Positions 16,634-25,740 are shown, counted from the stretch's first letter. The stretch is 47,792 nucleotides of DNA from an uncultured Clostridia bacterium (GCA_937874195.1 CALNBM010000073.1:1-47792); one strand, 5' to 3'. The notes: generated by a model from the sequence alone, not told the origin. Made by a program: numbers and translations.

Positions 16634-16769
16634 TATTATCACTGTAATATTTTTACCACATTTTTATCATTTTGCAAATTATAATTTGAGTATTTTAAAT
16701 AAAAAATGCTTTCTTACATAAATATGTAAAAAAACACTTTACTAAAATATTTATTATTTATTTTAAATT

Positions 16770-17084
16770 TTAACCAAATATACCAGCAAAATTTGCCCAA
16801 GTGTTAGGGAAGAATTGGAAAAGCACAATTATTGTTAGAACTACTAGAAATGCTACTCGAGTTATAAGCGAGCGTTTCATAGTAAATTCCAATCCCACAA
16901 TAGCAACTAGGACAAGTGGCATATAAACCAGAATTACCCTAAATACATCAAGCATCCCAGTAGACATAAATAAAAAGTTAGCATTAAAAATGAGTATTGC
17001 GTAAAGTATTGCGGTTGCAAAGGCTAACCAGCCAGCAATTAAGTCCAAGTAATAAGAAAGTGTGTTTTCTGATTTTTTTTCCAT
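16770..17084 (-). CDS. Small membrane protein, unknown
   Basis: 104 residues with three predicted transmembrane helices (about 14-34, 46-64, 73-92), a charged N-terminus and no recognised motif. An AAAGGAGAAA site is present but about 12 nt from the ATG, longer than usual. It lies between alaS and dnaB. I do not recognise a family. Confidence 0.6.
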   Translation of the reverse strand: MEKKSENTLSYYLDLIAGWLAFATAILYAILIFNANFLFMSTGMLDVFRVILVYMPLVLVAIVGLEFTMKRSLITRVAFLVVLTIIVLFQFFPNTWANFAGIFG

Positions 17085-17234
17085 GTTTTTTTTATTTCTC
17101 CTTTAAAATAATTTAAAATTAAATATGCAGTTTTTTACACTTTAACAAATTATTTGCAATAAGTTTGCATCTAGCGAAAATTTACATATAAAACTAAGTT
17201 TAAATTATGTAAAAATAATAAATATATGCATTAT

Positions 17235-18680
17235 TTAAAAAATATCATTCAAACTTCCATCAAGCACTTCTTCAATTTCGCCTTTGGATGTTTTTTCAGG
17301 GGGAATAGCTGATTCTAAACTTTCAGCATTTGCATCTTTTTCTATGTTAACAAAAGTTGTGATTTCGCCAATCCATCGCATTTTGATTGTATCTACTGGA
17401 CCATTTCTATTTTTAGCAATGATTAATTCATTAATGCCGTCTTGAGAAGTTGTTTCATTTTTCTTATCTTCATACATTTCAGGTTTGAAAATGAATAAAA
17501 CCATATCTGCATCTTGCTCAATAGAGCCTGATTCTCTTAAATCCGACAACATTGGTCTGTGATTAGCCCGTCCTTCTGGTAAACGAGATAATTGTGATAA
17601 TAACAGAATTGGCACTTCTAGTTCTCTCGCTGCCATTTTTAACGCTCTTGTTATTTCACTAATTTCTTGTGTTCGATTAATATTAGTACTTTTACTACCA
17701 CTTTGCATTAATTGTAAGTAGTCAATCATAACTAAATCTAACCCATGTTCACGCTTTAACCTACGACATTTTCCTATTAACTCTGCTGGTGTTTTTGAAA
17801 AGCCTTCATCAACATAAATTTGTGCTTCGTTTAGTTTTTCTTTAGCGGCGAGTAATACCTTCCAGTCCTTAGTGCTAAGTTCACCTTTAATTGCTCGTTG
17901 CATATTAACAGAAGCAACTGAACAAATTGCTCTTTGCATAATTTGGTCTTTGCTCATTTCCAGTGAGAACACTGCAACTTTCGCTTTCGCATTAATAGCT
18001 GCATGAGTTATAAAATTCATACCTAAACTTGTTTTACCAAAACCCGGTCGAGCAGCAATTAAAATTAAATCAGATTTTTGAAAGCCGTTTGTTATTCTAT
18101 CCAGTCCATATAACCCTGATGGGATACCTCTTGCTGCATTTTTATCTTTTTCAATTAATTCAAATTTTTCAACAACTCTTTTTAGCGAGTCACCAACATG
18201 CGTTAATCCGCCTTCAGTTTCTTTCTCTGCAATTCTAAAAATACTTTCTTCTGCAAAGGTTATTGCCTTTTCTCTTTCTGCTCCATCAAAAGAATACTCA
18301 ATAATTTCTTGAGAGGCTGAAATAAGTTTCCTTAAAATACTATTTTGCTTAACAATCTCTAAGTAATGATTAAAGTTTTTGGCACTCGGCACAATGTTTG
18401 TTAGCATAATTAAATAATCATGTCCCCCAACCGAATCAATCATGTTAACGCGCTCTAACTGATCGCATAAAGTAACATAATCAACAGGTTGATTGCTATT
18501 AAAAATTCTTATCATATTATCACAAATGATTTTATGAGATTCTAAGTAAAAATCATCTTCTTTAACATCACTTAAAATATTAAAACTAGCATCTTGGTCA
18601 ATTAAAACACAGCCAAGCACACATTGCTCACTTTCTAAATTATGAGGTAATACTCTTGCCTCAACTGAGTTTTTTTTCAT
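17235..18680 (-). CDS. dnaB: Replicative DNA helicase
   Basis: Hexameric 5'-3' helicase of the replisome. The N-terminal helical domain spans 1-150 (LPHNLESEQCVLGCVL). The RecA-like domain carries Walker A RPGFGKTS (211-218), Walker B LVMID (316-320), LLSQLSR (360-366) and LRESGSIEQDAD (381-392). The 481-aa length exceeds the usual ~450 because of a ~35-residue acidic C-terminal tail ending in SLNDIF. No intein is visible. AAGGAAAAATATT precedes the ATG. Upstream lie two short direct repeats that could be regulatory. Confidence 0.97.
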   Translation of the reverse strand: MKKNSVEARVLPHNLESEQCVLGCVLIDQDASFNILSDVKEDDFYLESHKIICDNMIRIFNSNQPVDYVTLCDQLERVNMIDSVGGHDYLIMLTNIVPSAKNFNHYLEIVKQNSILRKLISASQEIIEYSFDGAEREKAITFAEESIFRIAEKETEGGLTHVGDSLKRVVEKFELIEKDKNAARGIPSGLYGLDRITNGFQKSDLILIAARPGFGKTSLGMNFITHAAINAKAKVAVFSLEMSKDQIMQRAICSVASVNMQRAIKGELSTKDWKVLLAAKEKLNEAQIYVDEGFSKTPAELIGKCRRLKREHGLDLVMIDYLQLMQSGSKSTNINRTQEISEITRALKMAARELEVPILLLSQLSRLPEGRANHRPMLSDLRESGSIEQDADMVLFIFKPEMYEDKKNETTSQDGINELIIAKNRNGPVDTIKMRWIGEITTFVNIEKDANAESLESAIPPEKTSKGEIEEVLDGSLNDIF

Positions 18681-19044
18681 AATATTTTTCCTTTTTGTTT
18701 AATTGATTTATTTTCTATAATATAATAATTAAAGTAAAAAATCAATATTATTTAAAATTATATATACTGCTTTTTTTAACATTGATATATCAGACTTAAA
18801 AATTGTATACTAATTTTAATTTAATTTTCTAACATTATTTTAGATTAAATTATAAATCGATTTTCTCATCCTAAATTTTAAAGTTATTACAACTTGATAC
18901 ATTAGACTTAAAAAGTGTATACTGCTTTTTTTTCTATTACTTTAATTGAGTATTCTTACTTATTTGTTAGTTTTTTGTATATTTATTCAATTTGCGTGAT
19001 ATTTTTTGAAACTTATGCAAAATCTTGTATAATATTCATATTAT
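18681..19044. other. Intergenic upstream of dnaB
   Basis: 364 bp, AT-rich, without a gene. It holds the duplicated 30-bp element described at 18782-18923. Confidence 0.5.
18782..18923 (-). repeat. Two ~30-bp direct repeats upstream of dnaB
   Basis: 18782-18811 and 18894-18923 share 27 of 30 bases (core AGACTTAAAAA and TGTATACT), 112 bp apart. A TATACTGCTTTTTTT string also recurs nearby, at about 18764 and 18918. They lie about 100 and 215 bp upstream of the dnaB start. They could be protein-binding sites or a decayed duplication. Confidence 0.5.
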
Positions 19045-19329
19045 TTAATCTTTTATATTATCGGTTTTATTAGTGTGTTTAAAATTTTCCTCTTTAATTT
19101 TTGCTTTTGCTCGTCTATTTTGGATAAAGTTTATTGTCATATCTATTAGAAAAATAATAAATAGTGCAACAACAACATCAATAATCATTACTACCCATGT
19201 TTGCAACATATCTCCGATTAAGACATTAATAGCAATTAAAATAGGCAAGCAACCAAGCATAATTAATCCATATTTTCTAATATGAGTCTTAACCACTCGT
19301 TTGTCAAACATATATCTATTTTCATCCAT
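19045..19329 (-). CDS. Small membrane protein with two transmembrane segments
   Basis: 94 residues with predicted membrane helices at about 21-41 and 46-68. A basic cytoplasmic segment (NRRAKAKIKEEN) and a hydrophilic tail follow. A GGGAAAAAATT site precedes the ATG. No family recognised. It sits downstream of the lipoprotein gene, with a 171-bp gap. Confidence 0.6.
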   Translation of the reverse strand: MDENRYMFDKRVVKTHIRKYGLIMLGCLPILIAINVLIGDMLQTWVVMIIDVVVALFIIFLIDMTINFIQNRRAKAKIKEENFKHTNKTDNIKD

Positions 19330-19500
19330 AATTTTTTCCCTTTTATGATGGTATGCTATGATAGTATAACATAGATTAAATTGTTTTTAAATCTATTATG
19401 TTCTTTTTTAAAAATCTAATTTTTGATTTTAATTCATTTACCTGCCCTGTATATACTAAAAACTCGATTACACTGTGCTATCTAATTTGTTTTTAACTGA

Positions 19501-20346
19501 CTAAACATCAATATTATTTTGTTGTTTATCTTCGCTGTAAAATTGTTCGAGAGTAATTATTTTATTGCTTTTAACTTTAATAATTATTATTAACGCCAAT
19601 AATAGTATTAGTGTAAGTGCAACAGCTACTATATACCAGCCAGAAGTACGAGCAATAAGTTTATAGATTTTAAGTTCAAAATCGGCGTTTTTATCGTTTA
19701 AGTTCCATGTGTGAATAATCTTCCCGTCTTTTATTTCCACCGTGTTTGCGTTAGAATAAAGGTTGTCAATATCTGTTGTAAAAGACTGCGTTATGTTTAA
19801 TTCATCAATCTTAATATTTTCATCTGTAACTACCTCACCTGTTAATAATTCGTAATACTTTTGATAATATGTTTGAGAGTCGTTTATCGATAATCGATAA
19901 TTAAATGAGGATAAAATTGATTTGTCTGTGTCGGGTTTATACTTATATAAAAATGGCGTGTGACTGCTTATCCAAGCTTGTTTTTCATGTGTTATATAGA
20001 ATGCAAATGGTCCAATATCTTTATTATTATAAACAGTTAAAAGTAGTTGAATATTTTTAAAACTTGTGCTAAGTGTGTAGTTATTACCATCAAATTTTGT
20101 TTCTAATTTAACACCTTCTATAAGCCCAATTCTAAGTATATAATCATCAAAATCTTTTTTTATGGAAGCGTCTAATTTTTGCAGTTCATCTTCTAATAAA
20201 ACATCACTATTAAGTGATATATTTAATGTGTCGATTATTTCGCCAGTTTCTGAATTATATTCTCTTGAAAAATTAATATCCGCACATCCACATGCAACAA
20301 AAAAAAGAAGTAGAAGTAAAATTAAAATGCTAATCTTTTTTTTCAT
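19501..20346 (-). CDS. Membrane-anchored putative lipoprotein, unknown
   Basis: 281 residues. The N-terminus has KKK, a hydrophobic stretch and FVACGC, so Cys19 or Cys21 is a plausible lipidation site for Lgt. A ~200-residue extracytoplasmic domain follows without a recognised motif. A C-terminal transmembrane helix (about 237-258) and a cytoplasmic tail of ~23 residues come last. A lipoprotein with an additional C-terminal anchor resembles LppM-like layouts, but homology is not shown. GAAAGGAAAG precedes the ATG. It is divergently transcribed from the CYTH-like gene. Confidence 0.65.
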   Translation of the reverse strand: MKKKISILILLLLLFFVACGCADINFSREYNSETGEIIDTLNISLNSDVLLEDELQKLDASIKKDFDDYILRIGLIEGVKLETKFDGNNYTLSTSFKNIQLLLTVYNNKDIGPFAFYITHEKQAWISSHTPFLYKYKPDTDKSILSSFNYRLSINDSQTYYQKYYELLTGEVVTDENIKIDELNITQSFTTDIDNLYSNANTVEIKDGKIIHTWNLNDKNADFELKIYKLIARTSGWYIVAVALTLILLLALIIIIKVKSNKIITLEQFYSEDKQQNNIDV

Positions 20347-20460
20347 ACTTTCCTTTCAAATTAAAATCCACTAAACTAAATATTTAGCAAATATAATCGG
20401 AATTAGTTTACTATATAATACACTATTTTCAAATTAAATTTAATATAACCGCTAAATTGT

Positions 20461-20488
20461 TTTACAAAAAGTTATTTTTTTATATAAT
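20461..20488 (+). promoter_or_regulatory. Promoter placing the CYTH-like mRNA start at its ATG
   Basis: TTTACA (20461-20466) and TATAAT (20483-20488) are 16 bp apart. The ATG at 20495 starts six bases after the -10, where transcription normally begins. No Shine-Dalgarno sequence is present, so the mRNA is predicted to be leaderless. Confidence 0.5.
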
Positions 20489-20494
20489 AATATT

Positions 20495-21232
20495 ATGGAG
20501 ACTGGACTTAGTAAGATTAGTTGGCTGGGAGGTAAATTCCTACTAAGCAATTATAAACAAGAAAGAAAATCAATACTTGAAAATAGTGAATCACTCAAAA
20601 GATTCTACAAGACTTTTTTAAACAAAGATGTTATAACTAAAACATATTATGACACTCCTGATTTCTTTTTCAAATCAAATGGTATTAATATAAATTTAAA
20701 CGAAATAAAACGCAGTAATAATGCTCAAATTGTTGTTAGGTATGATAGTGAATATGACCGTATTTCATTTTTAAAATACATGCCCGACACTTATCTATTA
20801 GATATTAAAGCAGACTCATCACTTATGGAGCATTTTGGATTTATAGATAAAGCAATTTCAGAATTGATTATAAACGGCTTACAAGTTGACCCTATCGATA
20901 TATTAATAAACATTCAACCTGTTTTAGTGGTTAAGAAAAAAAGAGACCGCTGGCGATTTGTCGGTATGAACGGATTAAAGTTTATCGCTTCATTTGACTA
21001 CTGTGAATATTCTTCCCCTCTTAATCCGGGCGAAACTGAAAAAATGGAAATTATGGAAATCGCTTGCGAAAATCATCCTAAAGAATTCGAGGAATTATTT
21101 AAAAATCAAATGCAACAACTTGTTCGCGAATTTCCAACAATTGTGCGTATTCAACATAGTGATTTATTTATCGGTTATGATAGTTTACTGCAAACCATGT
21201 TTAAAAAAATTAAAGAAACACCACCAGTATAA
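20495..21232 (+). CDS. CYTH-like (triphosphate tunnel) domain protein
   Basis: 245 aa. The segment KTYYDTPDFFFKSNGI (about 49-64) matches the YYDTxxxxL/F...G strand pair of CYTH/VTC tunnel proteins. Later pieces VVKKKRDRW, IASFDYCEY and EKMEIMEIACE look like the basic and acidic strands of the barrel. The canonical N-terminal ExExK motif is not present; the corresponding region reads GGKFLL. Family members act on triphosphates or polyphosphate (ThTPase, VTC). The specific activity cannot be assigned and the fold call is moderate. It is a single gene on the plus strand, predicted leaderless, ending inside its own terminator hairpin. Confidence 0.5.
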   Translation: METGLSKISWLGGKFLLSNYKQERKSILENSESLKRFYKTFLNKDVITKTYYDTPDFFFKSNGININLNEIKRSNNAQIVVRYDSEYDRISFLKYMPDTYLLDIKADSSLMEHFGFIDKAISELIINGLQVDPIDILINIQPVLVVKKKRDRWRFVGMNGLKFIASFDYCEYSSPLNPGETEKMEIMEIACENHPKEFEELFKNQMQQLVREFPTIVRIQHSDLFIGYDSLLQTMFKKIKETPPV

Positions 21233-21251
21233 CAGTGGTGTTTATTTTTTT
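21217..21251 (+). terminator. Intrinsic terminator overlapping the end of the CYTH-like gene
   Basis: AACACCAC (21217-21224) pairs with GTGGTGTT (21235-21242) across a ten-base loop. A T-rich run follows. The stop codon (21230-21232) lies inside the loop. Confidence 0.88.
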
Positions 21252-21582
21252 TATTATCAAAAAATTCAGTAATTAAGGAATATTTTTGTTATTGCATAAT
21301 ACTAAATTTATAATAAAAGTGTTTAAGTTTAATTTGTTTCCTTGAATTTATGCAAATAATAAAACAAAAATTATTTGTCTTTAAATATTTTAAATAATAT
21401 AAAAAAAGGTTCTTCTCTAAACATTAATACTATAAAACATATTAATTTTTGTAATACTATTTCTGTAAGTATTTACGATTTATAATGCGGAATAAATTTG
21501 TATTTACATGTCTACATATTTTTTTTACATAAAAACTTTTTTATTATTAACCAAATAAAACAAAAAGTTTATAAAAACAGTG
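21252..21582. other. Intergenic between convergent genes
   Basis: About 330 bp of AT-rich DNA between the CYTH-like terminator and the end of the UPF0102 gene. No gene or clear hairpin was found. Confidence 0.4.
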
Positions 21583-21942
21583 CTAAAAAGCATTGGATAT
21601 ATAGTTTAGTTCATCGTTTAACACTTCCGCCACATCAAATCTAAAATTTGCATCGGTAAGTGATTTTTCTTTTAAATATAGAAGAGCCACCTTTCGAATC
21701 TTATCTTGTTTTTTTGGTGTTACTTCTTCACTAGGTGCGCCAAAATCTAAAGTTGTTTTACTTTTAACTTCAACAAAGATTATAACATCTTTATTTTTTG
21801 CAATAATATCAATCTCACCTAACGCATTTTGATAGTTAGTTTCTAAAATTTTATATTTTAATTTTTTGGCTATATATTTTTTGGCTTTGACTTCTCCTTG
21901 CTTGCCAGTTTTTAAGTTTAAACTTTTTTGCTTTACTTTCAT
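21583..21942 (-). CDS. UPF0102/YraN-family putative endonuclease
   Basis: 119 aa. It has GKQGEVKAKKYIAKK near residue 13 and the nuclease-like core GEIDIIAKNKDVIIFVEVKSK (about 42-62), i.e. the E...D...ExK pattern of restriction-endonuclease-fold proteins. In Bacillota it typically follows rnhB. Here the ATG is only two bases after the rnhB stop, so the genes are cotranscribed. The GGGGTAG stretch serves as RBS. Cellular role is unknown; a repair nuclease is usually suggested. Confidence 0.88.
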   Translation of the reverse strand: MKVKQKSLNLKTGKQGEVKAKKYIAKKLKYKILETNYQNALGEIDIIAKNKDVIIFVEVKSKTTLDFGAPSEEVTPKKQDKIRKVALLYLKEKSLTDANFRFDVAEVLNDELNYISNAF

Positions 21943-21944
21943 TT

Positions 21945-22577
21945 CTACCCCACTTTAGATATGCTAGAAATAAAGTTTTTAAGAAAAGATTGCCTGTGAA
22001 TATTGCAAGCACCAAACTTTTTTAATTTTTCAATATGTTCTCGTGTGGGGTAGCCTTTATGTTTACCAAAATTATAGTTTGGATAGATTTCGCTTAATTC
22101 TTGCATTTTTCTATCTCTTGCAACCTTTGCAAGAATGGACGCACACGCAATATTATAACTTTTTGTGTCGCCTTTTATAATACTTTCGGTTGCAACTTTT
22201 GATGGTATTTTAACAGCATCAATAAGAATTAAATGCGGTCTTACACTTAATTTTTCTATACAATTTTGCATACCAAGTTTAGTTGCATTTAAAATATTTA
22301 TCTCATCTATTATATTTTCATCAATAAATTCAATATGATATGAAATTGCTTTTGTAATAATTATTTCATATAATTCTTCTCGTTTTATAGGAGAAATTTG
22401 TTTACTATCAAAAACACCTTTTATTATATTTTTTTTATCAAGCGGCATTAATGCTATAGCAACACAAACAGGACCAGCAAGCGGACCTCTGCCCGCCTCA
22501 TCTATTCCTGCAATTAGCATAGTTTCTTTTGATATGTATTTTCTGTCAAAGTTTTCTAATTTCCTTAATTTTTGCAT
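21945..22577 (-). CDS. rnhB: Ribonuclease HII
   Basis: Removes RNA or single ribonucleotides from DNA. Catalytic motifs: GIDEAGRGPLAGPV (Asp and Glu) near residue 25, LILIDAVKIP (Asp), and the SILAKVARDR helix. YPTREHIEKLKKFG lies near the C-terminus. I chose ATG at 22577 (210 aa) with TAAGG six bases upstream; an in-frame TTG six bases earlier is possible. The start is 11 bp after the rbgA stop. The gene is part of the conserved rbgA-rnhB-UPF0102 tail of the ribosome cluster. Confidence 0.95.
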   Translation of the reverse strand: MQKLRKLENFDRKYISKETMLIAGIDEAGRGPLAGPVCVAIALMPLDKKNIIKGVFDSKQISPIKREELYEIIITKAISYHIEFIDENIIDEINILNATKLGMQNCIEKLSVRPHLILIDAVKIPSKVATESIIKGDTKSYNIACASILAKVARDRKMQELSEIYPNYNFGKHKGYPTREHIEKLKKFGACNIHRQSFLKNFISSISKVG

Positions 22578-22588
22578 GAGCAACCTTA

Positions 22589-23500
22589 TTATTTTTTATT
22601 TTTACTTTTTGTTTCATTTTTAGTTTTAATTTTAGTAGATTGTTTTAATTTTGAAATGTCGCGCACCCTTTCTAGTGTAATTTTTCCAAGTTTATTTTGC
22701 TTAAAATCATTAAGTAGCACAAACGCACCTCTATCATAATCAATTTCATTACCTTTTAATAAAAACTTCCGTGCCTCGCAAATTTTTTCTAATACTTCAA
22801 TTGGTTTGTCTTCACTTTTGATTAATATATTATATCTGTTTTCTAAAAGCTTTTTATCAATTTTTAAAATATCTTGGATAAAATCAAGACTAAGGTCGGC
22901 TATATCCAAAACATTATCTTTAATGCTTCCAATATATGCTAAATGATGCGCCACAAAGTCGTTATCAAAATATGGCCAAAGAGTGCCTGGCGTGTCTAGA
23001 ACTTCAATTCCGCCACCAATATTTATCCATTGCTTTCCCTTAGTTAAACCTGCAATATTGCCCGTTACTGTTTTTGCTTTTCCGCAAAGATTGTTTATAA
23101 GTGTGCTTTTGCCGGAATTTGGAACACCTAACACCATAACTCTAAAAATTAGCTTTATGTTTTTCTTTGTATACTTTTCACTGTGTTTTATTTGAACTTG
23201 ATTGATAGCAGTTAAAAGTTTATTACTAGAACCACTAGCAACACTGTTAAGCATAACGCAAATTGAATTTTTATTAAAATACTTATACCATTCTAGTGTG
23301 TCCGTGTCGTTTGCCATATCGCTTTTGTTTAACACATATATTATTGGCTTGTTTCCAATAAGTTCTCCAAATTTAGGATTAACGCATGAAAAAGGAGCTC
23401 TGCTATCTAAAACATAAATAACAGCATCAACAATATTTATTTCTTTTTCCATCATACGCAAAGCTTTTGTCATATGCCCCGGATACCATTGTATTACCAA
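22589..23500 (-). CDS. rbgA: Ribosome biogenesis GTPase RbgA/YlqF
   Basis: Circularly permuted GTPase for late 50S assembly. The N-terminal IQWYPGHMTKAL is diagnostic. The G motifs appear in permuted order: G4 NKSD, then G1 GVPNSGKST, G2 GLTKG and G3 DTPGTLWP. A helical C-terminal domain ends in a Lys-rich tail. I place the start at TTG 23500 (303 aa) because GGAGGG stands just upstream. A longer in-frame TTG at 23512 would put that RBS inside the gene. It is the first gene of the rbgA-rnhB-UPF0102 transcript. Confidence 0.95.
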   Translation of the reverse strand: MVIQWYPGHMTKALRMMEKEINIVDAVIYVLDSRAPFSCVNPKFGELIGNKPIIYVLNKSDMANDTDTLEWYKYFNKNSICVMLNSVASGSSNKLLTAINQVQIKHSEKYTKKNIKLIFRVMVLGVPNSGKSTLINNLCGKAKTVTGNIAGLTKGKQWINIGGGIEVLDTPGTLWPYFDNDFVAHHLAYIGSIKDNVLDIADLSLDFIQDILKIDKKLLENRYNILIKSEDKPIEVLEKICEARKFLLKGNEIDYDRGAFVLLNDFKQNKLGKITLERVRDISKLKQSTKIKTKNETKSKNKK

Positions 23501-23512
23501 AACACCCTCCAA

Positions 23513-23926
23513 ACAATTTGTAATTATATTAAACAGTTTTTAGAGCAATTTGTCAACCTCTTTGTGAATTGTTGCTTTTAATAAAAGATATTTTATGATT
23601 ATAGATTTTTGCTAATGTTTTATTTTAATTTAAAACACAAAAAAACTATATTATTTTATACGAATAAATTTTCATTTTTTATCTATTCTTCTTTACTTTC
23701 CTATGTTAACTTTTGTTTCACTTCAAAAAAGCTTTTCCAATGATGTATTGTATATTGTTTTATACGAATAAAATTATATTTATAATTATAGTAGTAACAT
23801 TTATAATTTGATTTTTATCTATTAATAATTGCATATATTTAATATATTATTTTCTATATATTAATTGCAAATTATTTAAAACAAAAAACACAACAAAAGT
23901 ATCTTAATCAACTTACTTTTACTTTC
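23513..23926. other. Intergenic with a decayed ligD-3'-end duplication
   Basis: 414 bp without an intact gene. It contains a near-copy of the ligD 3' terminus and duplicated flanking tracts (see the repeat entry). It also has to hold the rbgA promoter, which I could not fix. Confidence 0.55.
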
Positions 23927-23968
23927 CTATGTCAACTTTTGTTTCACTTCAAAAAAACCTTTCCATGG
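23648..23968 (-). repeat. Tandem duplication including the 3' end of the LigD-like gene
   Basis: The string at about 23692-23738 (CTTTACTTTCCTATGTTAAC onward) matches the end of the LigD-like gene at about 23920-23966, with about four mismatches in ~47 bp. Tracts on either side also repeat: TATATTRTTTTATACGAATAAA at ~23648 and ~23749, and TTTTATCTATT at ~23677 and ~23813. The outer copy is non-functional. This is a diverged local duplication of a gene end. Confidence 0.75.
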
Positions 23969-25450
23969 ATTTTTTTGTTCCACTCGCTGGCAAGCTTTTT
24001 TCATTGTAATTGAATTTGGTTTAATGCGGGATAGTTCCTCCCATGCAATAGGAAAGGAAACTGTCGCATCTTCGCTTACTCTTAATGAATATGGCGCAAC
24101 CGTGGTGGACCCTTTTATATTTCTCACCCAATCCACATAAATTTTGCCTTTTCTTTTATCTTTTCTGCTGTTAGAAGTATATAAATTTGGCCACATTTCT
24201 TCCATAACTTTAGACACTTTATTCGCAAAATCTCTAAAAGTTTGCCAATTAGAATGCTTTTCAAAAGGCACTAAAATATGATATCCTTTTTTTCCACTGG
24301 TTTTTAAAAAACTAACTAGTCCCAAATTATCTAACAAACTTTTTAAATGTTTCACACCTTGTCTTAATGCGGTCAAACTTACATCATCATTAGGGTCTAA
24401 ATCAAAAATCATTATGTCGGGCTTGTTTATACTTTTTGCCATGCTTCCCCAAATATGAAATTCTAGCGTACCTAACTGGACTTCATTGATAAAAGCAGTT
24501 GAATTTTTTAAATAAAAATAATTGTTTTTTTCATTGTTAGAATCTGTTTCATTAGACTGTAATTCATCTTTTTCTTTTGCAAATAACCCATAATTAACAG
24601 GTGGTTTTCCGTCTTTTTTAGCAAGATTTCTAAAGTAAAAACATTCATCACCCACGCCCTTAGGACAACGCACGGAAGTTATAAGCCTGTCTTCGATATA
24701 AGGAAAAATATGCTTAAAAATATACGCATAATAAAGCACAATATCTAACTTTTTAACTTTGGATTTATTAAAAACAACTTTGTCTGGGCTAGTGATTGTA
24801 ACGCCTTCCACTGTGTAATTTTTACCGTCCATCTTTATAAACGATGCTAGTTTTTTATTTATTTCCACACTGCTAATTTTTGTTTGTGTATTCTCCGCAA
24901 TCTCATGCATTGTTCTTTGAGTTTTAATGCTCGTGTTAAAATCTTCAATATTATATTCATTATTTGAAAACTCGTCGTTTTCTTTAATAAGCAACCAAGT
25001 GTTTTTTTCATCTGTTTTAAATACTGTTAGCAACCAACTGCCAACTAATCTTTCTCCATAAATAGTGAATTTTATCGTGCCTTTTTCTAAACCCTCGTCA
25101 ACATCCCCATATGGTTCCCACTCGCCTTTATCCCACAACATAACAGTTCCACCACCATACTCCCCTTTAGGAATGGTTCCTTCAAACTCAGCATAATCTA
25201 AGGGATGATCTTCCACTTTTATAGCAAGACGCTTATCAGTAGGATTAAAAGATGGACCTTTAGGAACTGCCCAACTAAGAAGTACACCATTCCACTGCAA
25301 ACGCAAATCATAATGCTCTTTTCTAGACATGTGATGCTGAATACAATAAATTAATTTCTTAGACGATTTTGTTAAGTTTCCTTTTGGTTCAGCGGTTTTA
25401 TAAAAATCTCGTTTTTTATTATATTCATTTAATTTTTTAGGTTTATTCAT
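23927..25450 (-). CDS. LigD-type protein with phosphoesterase and polymerase domains, no ligase domain
   Basis: End-processing half of bacterial NHEJ. The 507-aa product begins with a 3'-phosphoesterase domain (about 20-165). It carries IQHHMSRKEHYDLRL, VEDHPLDYAEFEG and PKGEYGGG; residues matching P. aeruginosa LigD His42, His48, Asp50, Arg52, His84 and Tyr88 are present. A linker leads to an archaeo-eukaryotic-primase-type polymerase domain (about 210-500) with MIFDLDP, TSGKKGYHILVP, and IYVDWVRN. The ATP-dependent ligase domain usually found between or beside these is missing and is encoded separately at 33348-34058. The start is uncertain: ATG 25450 lacks a clear RBS; TTG 25468 would add six residues. 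Confidence 0.93.
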   Translation of the reverse strand: MNKPKKLNEYNKKRDFYKTAEPKGNLTKSSKKLIYCIQHHMSRKEHYDLRLQWNGVLLSWAVPKGPSFNPTDKRLAIKVEDHPLDYAEFEGTIPKGEYGGGTVMLWDKGEWEPYGDVDEGLEKGTIKFTIYGERLVGSWLLTVFKTDEKNTWLLIKENDEFSNNEYNIEDFNTSIKTQRTMHEIAENTQTKISSVEINKKLASFIKMDGKNYTVEGVTITSPDKVVFNKSKVKKLDIVLYYAYIFKHIFPYIEDRLITSVRCPKGVGDECFYFRNLAKKDGKPPVNYGLFAKEKDELQSNETDSNNEKNNYFYLKNSTAFINEVQLGTLEFHIWGSMAKSINKPDIMIFDLDPNDDVSLTALRQGVKHLKSLLDNLGLVSFLKTSGKKGYHILVPFEKHSNWQTFRDFANKVSKVMEEMWPNLYTSNSRKDKRKGKIYVDWVRNIKGSTTVAPYSLRVSEDATVSFPIAWEELSRIKPNSITMKKACQRVEQKNPWKGFFEVKQKLT

Positions 25451-25468
25451 ATTTAAAATTATTTCCAA

Positions 25469-25710
25469 ATTCGTTTATTGCAACCTGTTTTTTGTAAGTT
25501 TAAAATTTTTGAAAGTCTTTTGCATAAAATTTAAACTTAAAATAATAACTACTAACATGCAAAATGATAATTTTATAACGGATAAACTATCTTTTTAAAA
25601 TATAATATTTTATTATAATCGTTTTGTTGGTATATAAACATGTAGAATTAATCTTGTATTTATTTTAAAAAAGCTCAATGTATTTATTTAATTAATCATA
25701 TAGAAGTAAT
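25469..25710. other. Intergenic between ATPase terminator and LigD-like gene
   Basis: About 240 bp, AT-rich; nothing recognised apart from the terminator just beyond it. Confidence 0.35.
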
Positions 25711-25740
25711 AAAAAAAGTTGTTACTTAAATAAACAACCT
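25711..25740 (-). terminator. Terminator of the P-type ATPase gene
   Basis: On the minus strand a GTTGTT/AACAAC stem with nine-base loop is followed by seven T. It lies ~85 bp beyond the ATPase stop. Confidence 0.72.

Noticed and set aside
16569..16769. T-box riboswitch upstream of alaS (and likewise upstream of trpS at 43878-44268)
   Set aside because: No GGGTGGNACCGCG-like T-box sequence or specifier loop was found.
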